NCBI RefSeq assembly: GCF_040649515.1
Contig: NZ_JBEZFP010000005.1
Coordinates: 1 to 64,000 of the forward strand
Direction of reading: 5' to 3'
Source: Yinghuangia elevatio
GTDB taxonomy: Bacteria > Actinomycetota > Actinomycetes > Streptomycetales > Streptomycetaceae
DNA: 64,000 bases
Shown here piece by piece: positions 33,385 through 41,896 of this stretch. Below the pieces are notes generated by a model. The model was not told where the DNA came from, searched no databases, and saw nothing but the letters and a program-made list of their open reading frames with translations. The position numbers were made by a program, and so were the translations under genes. Position 1 is the first letter of the stretch. Each line of letters opens with the position of its first letter.

Positions 33385-34686
33385 TCAGACCGGTGCGGTC
33401 GGCGTGGGGGTGGGACGCGGACACACCAACTCCCCACGGGCCAACTGGAGTCCGGCGGGGGTGCCGACAATCGTGGTGACCACCGCGCACAACGACGCGT
33501 CGTCGAACACCACCGTGAGGTCCGCGTCCCGTTCGACCAGTCTCTGCTCCTCGACCCGGCCGTCCGACGTCTGGACGATGACGAAGTAGCCGCTGACCGA
33601 AGCGGCGTCCCGGGGTGGGCTCCAGCTGACCTGGAGCTGGTCCTCGAAAACTCCCACCGCCACGGACTGCGGTGCCAGGTCCGGGAGTTTCTCCGGCGGC
33701 ACCGGCCGGGCGCCCACCGGTCCGGTAGGCGGCGGGGGCGAAGAGGGCGTCTCCTGCTTCGGGTCCTGCGGAGGTGCGGCCTCCTCCCCTCCGGTGCCGT
33801 CTCCGCCCAGGAAGACGAACGCCGCGAGGATGGCGAAGAGCAGGACGACAAGACCGCCGCCCACGCCGATGAGCAGCCATGGCGGTCGCCGCGCGTCGTC
33901 CTCGAACCAGTTCTGCCCCGGCAGGCCGGCGCCGCCTGCGGTGGGCGGAAGGCCCGGCGGTACGTCGGGGTCGTCGCGCAGGTCGGGGGGCGGATCCCCC
34001 TCGGGGTCGGTCGTCGGGGCGTACGGGTCCGCGGGACGGGGTGGGCCGCCATGGCCCCCGCCGGGGCCGACGCCGTGGCGCGGGTCCGCCTCCGTGTGCG
34101 CGGCTTCGGGATCCTCGATGCCGAGAGGGACGTACTCCCAGACGGGTTCCCCGCCTTCGCGGTCCGGTGCGAGGGTCCGCGTGGATGCCGTCGTCCCGGG
34201 CCGGGCCGTTCCGGCCTCGACCGGGTGAACGAGCGGTCCGGAGTGCGTGGTTGCGTCCCCTACGTGCGGCCCGGACGGCTGACCCCAGGGGGACGTCGGC
34301 GTCGCACGGATCGGCGCGGCCCGGCGAGGCTCCGATTCTGGGCGGGGCGTTTCGAGGCGAGACGTCTCTGGGCTGGGCGTTTCGGGGCGAGACGACTCGG
34401 GGCTGGGCGTTTCGAGGCGAGACGACTCGGGGCGAGGTGTTTCGGGGCGAGACGACTCGGGGCGAGGTGTCCAGGCGGGCTGGACAGGTGCCGCAGGCTG
34501 CGGTGCGCTTGCGGCGGGCTCGGGCATGACTCCGGAGCGCCGGCGCGGGGGCGACTTCCCCGCGGCCGCCGCGGCCTTCCCCAGCGCCACCAGATCCGAC
34601 GCATGCGGAAGCCATTCGGGTGAGGAGGGCAACTCCTCACCGGCGTAGGGATTTTCCGCGTTCCAGTCGCGTGCCGTCGCTGTCAA
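33385..34686 (-). CDS. Single-pass membrane protein with C-terminal fibronectin-III domain
   Basis: This 433-aa protein starts with TTG 34686, preceded by GGAG at about 6 bases; no ATG or GTG fits better. A long cytoplasmic N-terminus carries a 10-residue Ser/Arg/Glu/Thr/Pro repeat (about 75-120) and Pro/Gly-rich linkers. One helix (LLIGVGGGLVVLLFAILAAF) lies at about 284-303. The exported part is a Pro-rich stalk and one FnIII domain (VFEDQLQVSWSPPRDAASVSGYFVIV-type strands). It precedes the pilin-like genes in the same orientation. With the 893-aa protein it forms a pair of FnIII proteins bracketing the locus. Confidence 0.75.
   Translation of the reverse strand: MTATARDWNAENPYAGEELPSSPEWLPHASDLVALGKAAAAAGKSPPRRRSGVMPEPAASAPQPAAPVQPAWTPRPESSRPETPRPESSRLETPSPESSRPETPSPETSRLETPRPESEPRRAAPIRATPTSPWGQPSGPHVGDATTHSGPLVHPVEAGTARPGTTASTRTLAPDREGGEPVWEYVPLGIEDPEAAHTEADPRHGVGPGGGHGGPPRPADPYAPTTDPEGDPPPDLRDDPDVPPGLPPTAGGAGLPGQNWFEDDARRPPWLLIGVGGGLVVLLFAILAAFVFLGGDGTGGEEAAPPQDPKQETPSSPPPPTGPVGARPVPPEKLPDLAPQSVAVGVFEDQLQVSWSPPRDAASVSGYFVIVQTSDGRVEEQRLVERDADLTVVFDDASLCAVVTTIVGTPAGLQLARGELVCPRPTPTPTAPV
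34335..34470 (-). repeat. 30-bp coding tandem repeat in the FnIII protein
   Basis: About four imperfect 30-bp units encode a 10-residue repeat close to RPESSRLETP. Copies differ mainly at Arg/Ser and Pro/Leu codons. Boundaries are approximate. Confidence 0.7.
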
Positions 34687-34790
34687 CCTGTCTCCATACC
34701 TCGCGGCGTCGGAGCCGTGCCCGGCATCGGACCGGGTTCTCGGCGGCGGCCCCGGCAGGCTTCAGCGCACAGTCCGGAAGGTGTTCGTGT

Positions 34791-36452
34791 CTATCCGGAT
34801 CGCGAACCCGCCAAGTCGTCGGGGGCCGCGGCCGCGGACCTTCCGGTCAGGCCCGGCACCGGAGGCATGGCATCCGGAGTGCCGTTGATGCGGGCCTCGG
34901 CACGGTCGTGAATGAGCAACGCGAACCACAAGTCGTGGCGCGTACCCGGAAGTTCCAGCAAGGAGCGGCCCAGGTCGCGACTGACCCGCAGCAGTCTCTT
35001 CCGCGCCGCGGACACCGACAGCCCGAGTTCCGCGGCCGTGGGCACCACACAGGCGTCGTGGGCGAGCCACGTGCGCACGGTGTCCATACCGACGTCCGAA
35101 TGGCTGCCGAGGAAGGGGCGCAACTGGCTGAGCGCCCACTGCAGCGCCTGCGGCGAGTCCAGGAGCGATTCCAGCGGCGTGTGCGTACCGGCGCGCCGGG
35201 CCCGTACCTCGCCGTTGCCGCGTTCGTGCACGCGCAAGGCGAGCGAGACGATCGCCTGATCGGCCACACGGTTGAGGTCCGCGCCCAGCAGCTCCGCCAC
35301 CAGACGCAGGCGTTCGCGCACGGTGTTGCGGTGCACGCCGAGATTGCGCGGGGCGTGTTGGGCCAGCCGCAGCCACACCCTTGCCGTACGCAGCAGTTCG
35401 GTGGTGTCCGCGGCGGTTCGTCGTGGCGGCTCGTACGTGAGCAGGGGCTCCAGCAGAGTGTGCGCCCACGAGTCCGCCGCGGGGCCCAGCAGTTGGGCGA
35501 TCTGGCTGCGCGACTCGAACTGGAGGTGGCCCGCCGCCTGGTCGCGGGCGGCGTAGAGCGCGTGCAGGGCCTGCTCGTAGCCCGTGCCGGTCGCCCGGAG
35601 AGGCACGACCTCGCTCATGCCGACGAGGCAGCCGGTGGACGCGGCAAGCCGAGAGACCAGGTCGGCGAGTGCCCCCTTGTCCGCGGCGGGAGCCAGCAGA
35701 ACGACCGCGTCCCGTCGCACGGTGGCGCGGAACGCCCAAATGCCCTCGTCGAGGATCTCGGGCCTGCCCCGGTGGCGTTCCCGCAGCTGCTGGGGGATTC
35801 CTTCGAGGACACATACCCGGACCGGATCCGGGAGTTCGCGACGCAGGCTCCCGACCACCTGCTGCGCGGCCGAGGCGTGTCCGGCGCAGAGCAGCCGGAA
35901 CGCGGCCTCGCGCAGGCGGGTGCGAGTGTCGGCGAGTCTGGACTCGGCCATCTCCGTTCGGTGGGCGCGGAGTTGGACACCGGCCAGCCACGCCGTACGC
36001 GCCGCGACGGTCGGCAGGTCCGCCGGCAGGGGGACGGGGCGGCTGGCCACCAGCATCGTCGCCGTGGGCCCCGTCCCCACGCCGACGACGTGGTGGGCGC
36101 GGCCGTCGAGCACGAATGTCGCGGAACGGCGCTCCGCCAAACGCACGTCCCTGACGTCGCCGCGGGCGAAGACCGCTTCCGGTCCGTCGAACTCCCCGGC
36201 GAGCACGAACGGGCGAGCGGCGCGAAACGCACCCCGCATCTCCACCAGCGCGAACACACAACCGGTCGCCTCGGTCATGTGGTTCATCAAGGCACCGAGC
36301 GACGCACGGTGGGTGGTGGCGCTCATCGCGGCGCCGAGCGGGTCGAAAGCAGCAGCCTGTCCCGCGTCCGAAGCCGTCTGGGGTAAGGCCGCGCCCGCGA
36401 CGCGGGCAGACGACCGCCCACGCGGGGTCGGGAGGGAATCGGTGCCCAACAC
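34791..36452 (-). CDS. PucR-family transcriptional regulator
   Basis: This protein is 553 aa from GTG 36452 with GGAGG 8 bases upstream. A GAF/PucR-like sensory region occupies about 45-400. The helix-turn-helix PucR C-terminal region (HTH_30) is seen as ARVWLRLAQHAPRNLGVHRNTVRERLRLVAE-like sequence (about 395-430), and a second HTH-like segment (AELGLSVSAARKRLLRVSRD) lies at about 490. It is transcribed in the same direction as the T4SS-like genes, only 104 bases ahead of the first. It is therefore a candidate regulator of, or member of, that operon. Confidence 0.85.
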   Translation of the reverse strand: MLGTDSLPTPRGRSSARVAGAALPQTASDAGQAAAFDPLGAAMSATTHRASLGALMNHMTEATGCVFALVEMRGAFRAARPFVLAGEFDGPEAVFARGDVRDVRLAERRSATFVLDGRAHHVVGVGTGPTATMLVASRPVPLPADLPTVAARTAWLAGVQLRAHRTEMAESRLADTRTRLREAAFRLLCAGHASAAQQVVGSLRRELPDPVRVCVLEGIPQQLRERHRGRPEILDEGIWAFRATVRRDAVVLLAPAADKGALADLVSRLAASTGCLVGMSEVVPLRATGTGYEQALHALYAARDQAAGHLQFESRSQIAQLLGPAADSWAHTLLEPLLTYEPPRRTAADTTELLRTARVWLRLAQHAPRNLGVHRNTVRERLRLVAELLGADLNRVADQAIVSLALRVHERGNGEVRARRAGTHTPLESLLDSPQALQWALSQLRPFLGSHSDVGMDTVRTWLAHDACVVPTAAELGLSVSAARKRLLRVSRDLGRSLLELPGTRHDLWFALLIHDRAEARINGTPDAMPPVPGLTGRSAAAAPDDLAGSRSG

Positions 36453-36726
36453 GGCAATTGCCTCCAGCTACGTCGGAGTCTGCCAGCGATATGCGGACAG
36501 TGTGCCCGGCGGTCCGCACACCACCGGCTTAACGCTAGGAACAACCCGTTTCCACCGGGTAACACGTTGCACGGCCAAGCAAGACCCGCGCGAATTGGAC
36601 AGTCGTTTTGTGTATGTCGCGCCGGACCACCCCGCGTCTAGGGTTCGAGGTGGGAGATCACCGCCGGACGCGGGCCGCCGCGGCACCCGTCGCAGGCGGG
36701 TCGACGGCCCGTTCGAGGAGCGGCTG
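36453..36726. promoter_or_regulatory. Divergent control region, PucR / DUF58
   Basis: No gene was seen. An inverted repeat ACCCG-N7-CGGGT spans 36544-36560, and a minus-strand TAGCGT box (36536-36531) lies about 80 bases before PucR. A TAGGGT box lies on the plus strand near 36639, before the DUF58 gene. The inverted repeat is a candidate PucR operator. Confidence 0.4.
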
Positions 36727-37998
36727 ATGCGCCAGGCAGTACCAGGTCCCCGGGTCGTCGGCGAGGCCGCCCCGGGTGGCGGCCCGGGGCGGCTGTCGCT
36801 CACCCGGACCGGACTCGGCGTGATCGGCGCCGGATTGGTGTTCGGACCGGCCGGTTGGGCCACGGGCTACCGCGACTCGTTGCTCCTCGGACTCGGCTGC
36901 CTGCTGGCGGCGGGCGCGGCGTTGGCGTGGGTGCTGCCCTCCCCCGGGGTGACCGCCTCCCGCACTTTGGTGCCGCCGCGAACCGAGCGGGGTGGCAGGG
37001 CGGTTGCCACGGTCCAAGTGGTGCGCACCGGCAAGCGGGCGCGCCGCGGCCTGCAGTTGTCGGACGGCACGGACGACCAGCGCGTGGTGGTCCGGGTGCC
37101 GGTCGCGAAGGCCGGGACGCGGATCGTCGCCGACTACGAAATCCCCACGCCGCGCCGGGGCATCATCTCCGTCGGTCCCCTGGAGTTGGTCGTGCGGGAC
37201 CCTTTCGGCCTGTTTCAGCGTGCACACCGGTTCGGGGCCATGGCCGAGTTGGTGGTGCGCCCCCGCATGGTGCGGCTTCCGGTCCCCGCCTCGGGGCGTG
37301 ACCCGCATCTCGACGGGACGACGTCCAACGCGGTGAACGGCGCCACTTCGGCGTTCCACGCGCTTCGCGCGTATGTCGCGGGCGACGACCGCAGGCTGGT
37401 GCACTGGCGCTCCAGTGCCCGCACCGGAGTGCTGATGGTGCGCCAGATGGCCGACGTGAGCCGTCCGCACACAACAGTGCTTCTCGACACCGATCCGATG
37501 AACTACACGACCCCACAGGGCACGTACAGCGAGGAGAGCTTCGAACTCGCGGTCGACGTCAGTGCGTCGGTCGCGGGCTCCGCGGCTTTGACGGCGTTTC
37601 CGGTACGGCTCCACGCGGGGGCCGAGGTGTTGGTCAAGGGCGATTCCACCGACGCGGGCGGCGTGTTGGACGCTCTGGCCGAGGTGAGCCCGGGAGGCGG
37701 CGGGGGGCTGGGGCGGGCCATCTCCGCTCTCACCGGCTCCCGAGGCGGCGGATCGCTGGTCGTGGTCACCTCGGTGCTCGCCGGCGCGGCGCCCGCACGG
37801 ATGGTGTCCGCCGTTCACGGCAACTTCGATCGCGTCCTGGTGATCCAGGCCGGTTCACCCCTCGCCGGGCAGACCGGACGCACCGCACCCGCCGCACCGG
37901 CGCCGGGAACTCCCTCCCCACGCGGAGGAGTCGGGGTATTCACCCTGGACACGCTCGACGAACTGCCCCTTGCCTGGAAACGGATGTCCGTCGGGTGA
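36727..37998 (+). CDS. DUF58 domain-containing membrane protein
   Basis: This 423-aa protein starts at ATG 36727 with GAGGAG 7-8 bases upstream. Two N-terminal membrane helices (about 28-70) precede a beta-rich region and the DUF58 core: FHALRAYVAGDDRRLVHWRSSARTG (about 215-235 onwards), followed by VLLDTDP, a vWA-like strand. DUF58 proteins usually stand with a MoxR AAA ATPase and a transglutaminase-like protein. Here the latter follows with a GTGA overlap but no MoxR gene is in sight. The function of the module is not established; links to envelope maturation are proposed for relatives. Confidence 0.87.
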   Translation: MRQAVPGPRVVGEAAPGGGPGRLSLTRTGLGVIGAGLVFGPAGWATGYRDSLLLGLGCLLAAGAALAWVLPSPGVTASRTLVPPRTERGGRAVATVQVVRTGKRARRGLQLSDGTDDQRVVVRVPVAKAGTRIVADYEIPTPRRGIISVGPLELVVRDPFGLFQRAHRFGAMAELVVRPRMVRLPVPASGRDPHLDGTTSNAVNGATSAFHALRAYVAGDDRRLVHWRSSARTGVLMVRQMADVSRPHTTVLLDTDPMNYTTPQGTYSEESFELAVDVSASVAGSAALTAFPVRLHAGAEVLVKGDSTDAGGVLDALAEVSPGGGGGLGRAISALTGSRGGGSLVVVTSVLAGAAPARMVSAVHGNFDRVLVIQAGSPLAGQTGRTAPAAPAPGTPSPRGGVGVFTLDTLDELPLAWKRMSVG

Positions 37999-40400
37999 CC
38001 GCTGCCTCCGCTCCCGGCGTCGGCCGCGCTCCGACCCGGCCCGGCACGCGACGTCCTGCCGACGGCCCGACACGGCAGGCGCAATTGTCGCTCGTCCCGG
38101 TCTCCTTGCTGGCCCTGTGCGCGGGCGCCGCGTTCCGACCCGTGTTCGGCTGGCCCGCGATCGCCGGCACGGTGACGGTCGCGGCGCTGCTGCCGGTGGC
38201 GCTGACGTACCTGGTTTCCGCGCGCTTGCGTTTCCCCCTGGCTTCCGCCGCCGCCTTGACGATGTTGTGCGCCCTGGTGGCCGGCTGCGCGACCCTGTTC
38301 GGCGACCGCGCCCCCGGGGGATTCGTACCCACCCCGGCCTTGGCCCGCGAGTTGGGTACATCTCTGGCAGACGCGCCGCAAACGCTACTGGGGATGGTCC
38401 TGCCCGCACCTGCCGACAGCCGACTGCTGGTGCTCGTCTTCGCGATTGTGTGGCTCGTTGCCTGGAGCGGCGCGGAACTCGCCTTGCGGGGGCGCGGTGT
38501 TCTGGTTCCCGCCCTGCCCGCCGCGGTGGCGCTTGCCGTGGTGCCGCTGCTCGCGGTCGGCGCGCCCCAGGGCGGGCTGCCGCTTGCGATGCCGGCGATC
38601 GTGATCGCCGGGGCCATGGCGCTCATTCGTACGCCGGACTCGGCCGTGCGCACCGAGCAGCTGGTGACGGGAGGCGTACTGGTTGGCGTACTGGCACTGA
38701 TCGCGGGCCTGATCACACCGGCAATGCCTGGGGGTTCGCGCCGGGCGGTGGACCTGCGTCCGCACGCGCGCCAGGCCGAGCCGCTGACGGTGCAGGGCGT
38801 CAACCCCCTGGAACGGCTGTCATCGTGGCTGCGCGACCCGGAGCGCCCGATGTTCACCGTTTCGGCGCCGGACGCACCCGCCGACCAGTTGTGGCGGCTG
38901 ACGGTCTTCGACGAGTACGACGGCATCCGCTGGCGTCCCGTGCACAGCCTGGTCGCGTCCGGTGGGCGTGTCCCGCCTGGGCCGGACGCCGAGACGGCCG
39001 CACGGTCTCTGAGCCAGCACATCGTCGTCGACCAACTGCCGGGCCCCTGGCTGCCGTCCGCCGATCGGCCCGAGAGCGTGGACGTGTCCAGTCCGGCGGG
39101 GATGCGCATAGCCGTGGATCCGGAAGGCGGCGTTCTGGCCGGCGACCGCCGGCTCCCCCCGGGCAGCACCTACTCGGTCGTCTCCAAGGTGGCCGTACAT
39201 TCACCGGAGCGCACCCAGTACGCCGTTCCGGCCGACGACCCCGAGGGGACGGCGCTGCCCTATCACGACGCGACCGGCGCGCCGATCGAAACCGTCGACG
39301 CGCTGCGCGCGCTCGCGCAGGAGGCGACGGCGGGGACGAGCTTCCCCTACGAGCAGGCCGTTCGGCTTGCCGAATGGCTGCGTGCCCGCTGCGTGTTCGA
39401 CGAGGACGCAGTGCCGGGGCACGGCTACCGCCACCTCGAGTTCTTCCTGGGGAGCAGCAGGAGGGGGACCTCGGAGCAGTTCGCGGCGGCCTTCGCGGTC
39501 TTGGCCAGGACACTGAACCTGCCCAGCCGGGTGGTGGTGGGCTTCCGGTCGCCCATGCCGACCGAGGGCCGGTTGCAGGTGCGGGCGGGGGACGCGCTGG
39601 CGTGGGCAGAGGTGCACTTCGCCGACGTGGGTTGGATCTCGTTCTTTCCCACGCCCGAACCCGGACCGGCCGCCGTGGTGCCTCCGCCGCCCCCGGAGCC
39701 GGTCGTCGAGCCCGCTCCGGCGCCGGCTCCCGCACCCGCCCAGGGCCAGGACCCGTCCGAAGCCGAGAAGCAGAAGCAGGACCAGGCGGACGGCTCCGGA
39801 AGCTCGCGAGACGGAATTCCCTTGTGGGCGTTGGTCGTCGGCGCCGTTGTGGTGCTCGCGGTCCTCGTCGCCCTCGGGCTCGCGCTACGCCCGACGGTGG
39901 TGCGGCGGCGGCGCATGCGCGGCCCGCCGGAACGGCGAATTCTCGGTGCCTGGGAGCAGTTGCAGGTACGCCTCCTCGAACTCGGCATGCCGGCAACCGG
40001 CGCGTTGACCGCCACCGAGGTGGCAGAGTATGCGCGGGCCCGGGTCGGCGACCGGGCCGGCGAAGCCGCGGGAGTCCTCGCGCGGATCTGCAACGAACTC
40101 GCCTTCGCAGCCGACCCGGCCCCGATGGCACAGACCTCGGCCGCCTCCCTGGCGTGGCGGTGCTGCCGCGAGGTCGAGGCGGAGGTTCGCGCGGAGCGGC
40201 GGCGAGACCGCGCGATGCGCCGACGGGCCAAGGCGCACGCCGTCGCGACGACCATCGTGCCGCGCCGCCGGAGGCGGCCTCCGGCGGATGCCTGGTCGCA
40301 CCGCCGAGACACGGGGACCGGGAAGCCGGGGTCCGCGGACCCCGGCGCAGGGCTGGCCGGGGCCGGGACACCGGTGGTCAGCGGCCCCCGGCGCCCTTGA
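37995..40400 (+). CDS. TgpA-like transglutaminase-fold membrane protein, catalytic triad lost
   Basis: This 801-aa protein starts at GTG 37995, overlapping the DUF58 stop. N-terminal helices (about 30-245) are followed by an exported region with a transglutaminase-like core (about 415-555). A Pro-rich stretch, a further helix (about 615-635) and a C-terminal DUF4129-like cytoplasmic domain complete it. The core aligns well (TSEQFAAAFAVLARTLNLPS; ALAWAEVHFADVGWISFFPT). However, the positions of the Cys-His-Asp triad are Ser493, Leu535 and Phe551, so the protein cannot act as a normal transglutaminase or protease. It is probably a structural or binding pseudoenzyme. Confidence 0.85.
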   Translation: MTAASAPGVGRAPTRPGTRRPADGPTRQAQLSLVPVSLLALCAGAAFRPVFGWPAIAGTVTVAALLPVALTYLVSARLRFPLASAAALTMLCALVAGCATLFGDRAPGGFVPTPALARELGTSLADAPQTLLGMVLPAPADSRLLVLVFAIVWLVAWSGAELALRGRGVLVPALPAAVALAVVPLLAVGAPQGGLPLAMPAIVIAGAMALIRTPDSAVRTEQLVTGGVLVGVLALIAGLITPAMPGGSRRAVDLRPHARQAEPLTVQGVNPLERLSSWLRDPERPMFTVSAPDAPADQLWRLTVFDEYDGIRWRPVHSLVASGGRVPPGPDAETAARSLSQHIVVDQLPGPWLPSADRPESVDVSSPAGMRIAVDPEGGVLAGDRRLPPGSTYSVVSKVAVHSPERTQYAVPADDPEGTALPYHDATGAPIETVDALRALAQEATAGTSFPYEQAVRLAEWLRARCVFDEDAVPGHGYRHLEFFLGSSRRGTSEQFAAAFAVLARTLNLPSRVVVGFRSPMPTEGRLQVRAGDALAWAEVHFADVGWISFFPTPEPGPAAVVPPPPPEPVVEPAPAPAPAPAQGQDPSEAEKQKQDQADGSGSSRDGIPLWALVVGAVVVLAVLVALGLALRPTVVRRRRMRGPPERRILGAWEQLQVRLLELGMPATGALTATEVAEYARARVGDRAGEAAGVLARICNELAFAADPAPMAQTSAASLAWRCCREVEAEVRAERRRDRAMRRRAKAHAVATTIVPRRRRRPPADAWSHRRDTGTGKPGSADPGAGLAGAGTPVVSGPRRP

Positions 40401-41715
40401 CGCCGCCGGCCGCCGGCTCGGCGCTCGCTCCGCTTTGCAGGGCCTTGGGGTCCGGCGGGCGCCGCGTCGCGGTCGTGGCGGCGAGAGCGGCGTCCCACTG
40501 CTCCAACGCCGCTGAGATCCACGCCAGTTCGGTCGGCTTTTCGGATTCCAGTGCGGCCTGCCGCTGTTCGTCGTCGACGCCGTACAGGAGTGACGTGGCG
40601 AGGCGTACCCGCAATGCGGATGCGCGGTCGCCGAAGACGGCCCCGGGCAGGACCCCGCAACCGTGCCCGGCCGTCAGCGTGTGCGCCAGTGCCTCGCCCG
40701 ACGTGATCCCCGCGTCTCGTTCGAGCCGCCGGCGGTGGGTTCCGAAGTCGGCATAGACGTAGAACGCCGCCGCGGGGCGGTGCGGCAGGACACCGTGACC
40801 GGCGCAAATGTCGGCGACCGCGTTCGCGACGCTCGCGTGCAGGACGTTGCATTGCTGTACGTGTGCCACCAGTTCGCGGGGTTCGTCGAACGCGAGCACG
40901 GCGGCGTGCTGTACCGGATGGACCGGCGCCGACCAGATCTCGCTGCCGATCCCGATGATCCGGTCACGGAGCCTCCGACCGGTACAGGAGTCGGGGAATC
41001 GCGCGACGCCGAGACGCCAGCCGCCCAGCGCATGGCTCTTGCTCAGGCCGGTCGTGACGATGGTTCGTTCGGGCGCGTACTCCGCGGGGCTGGGCAGGTG
41101 GGCGCCGGGCACGTGGACGAGGTCTCGGTAGATCTCGTCCGAGACGATGACCAGGTCCTGTTCCCGGGCTACTTGGCACAGTTCGCGTATCGTCTCCGCC
41201 GAGGCGTAGGTGCCGGTCGGATTGTCCGGCAGGGTGACCAGGATCTGCCGCACCTCGTGTCCGGCTGCCCGCGCGAGGGCCACGGTACGGGCGAGCGCGG
41301 CCGGATCCGGGACGCCGCCTTCGCCCGGGCGGATGGCCACGGGCCACGACCGACCGCCCAGGATGGACGCCTGGGCGGCATAGGACACCCAACTCGGCCT
41401 GGGCAGCACGACATCGCCGCCGATCGCCAGGCGGAGCGCGAACAGGAGCGCCTTGCTGCCGGGCCCGACGAGCACCTGGCCGGGCGCTGTCGGCATCCCG
41501 CGGCGGCTCCAGTACCCGGCCGCCGCGGCGCGAAGTGCGGGGAGTCCGGCGATCGGCCCGTACGCGTTGCTTCCGGCGGCGTCGGCAAGAGCCTCACGCA
41601 GCAACGGATGCACGGGAAGCCCCACTTCGCCGAGCGCCATCGGTACGACGCGATCTCCCCGAGCGCGAAGGGCCTCGAGTTGCTCGTTGGTGGCGAGAGT
41701 CGCAGACGGCAGCAC
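40378..41715 (-). CDS. PLP-dependent class I/II aminotransferase
   Basis: This 445-aa protein starts at GTG 41715 with GGAGG 5 bases upstream. Fold type I marks are LPDNPTGTYASAETI, VIVSDEIYRDLVH (Asp/Tyr for pyridine contact) and TGLSKSHALGGWRLG with the PLP-binding Lys. It belongs to the aspartate-aminotransferase superfamily; the amino donor and substrate are not evident. The gene is convergent with the transglutaminase-like gene and their ends overlap by 23 bases (40378-40400). The last 30 residues (Pro/Ala/Gly-rich) extend beyond the usual family end. Confidence 0.87.
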   Translation of the reverse strand: MLPSATLATNEQLEALRARGDRVVPMALGEVGLPVHPLLREALADAAGSNAYGPIAGLPALRAAAAGYWSRRGMPTAPGQVLVGPGSKALLFALRLAIGGDVVLPRPSWVSYAAQASILGGRSWPVAIRPGEGGVPDPAALARTVALARAAGHEVRQILVTLPDNPTGTYASAETIRELCQVAREQDLVIVSDEIYRDLVHVPGAHLPSPAEYAPERTIVTTGLSKSHALGGWRLGVARFPDSCTGRRLRDRIIGIGSEIWSAPVHPVQHAAVLAFDEPRELVAHVQQCNVLHASVANAVADICAGHGVLPHRPAAAFYVYADFGTHRRRLERDAGITSGEALAHTLTAGHGCGVLPGAVFGDRASALRVRLATSLLYGVDDEQRQAALESEKPTELAWISAALEQWDAALAATTATRRPPDPKALQSGASAEPAAGGVKGAGGR

Positions 41716-41896
41716 AGGGCCTCCAGAGCAGTTTTCACGGCAGCCCGCACGTCCGACGGCGCGGTACCCGCCTATTGGGATACACCGACGACATGGCAAC
41801 GAATATCCTTTTTGCGATGGCCATCCACCATCAGCCGTCCACCGACTCGCCGCGAAGGCGCGGCATCGTCCCCGGGTTCTCCGGCCAAAACCCCCT

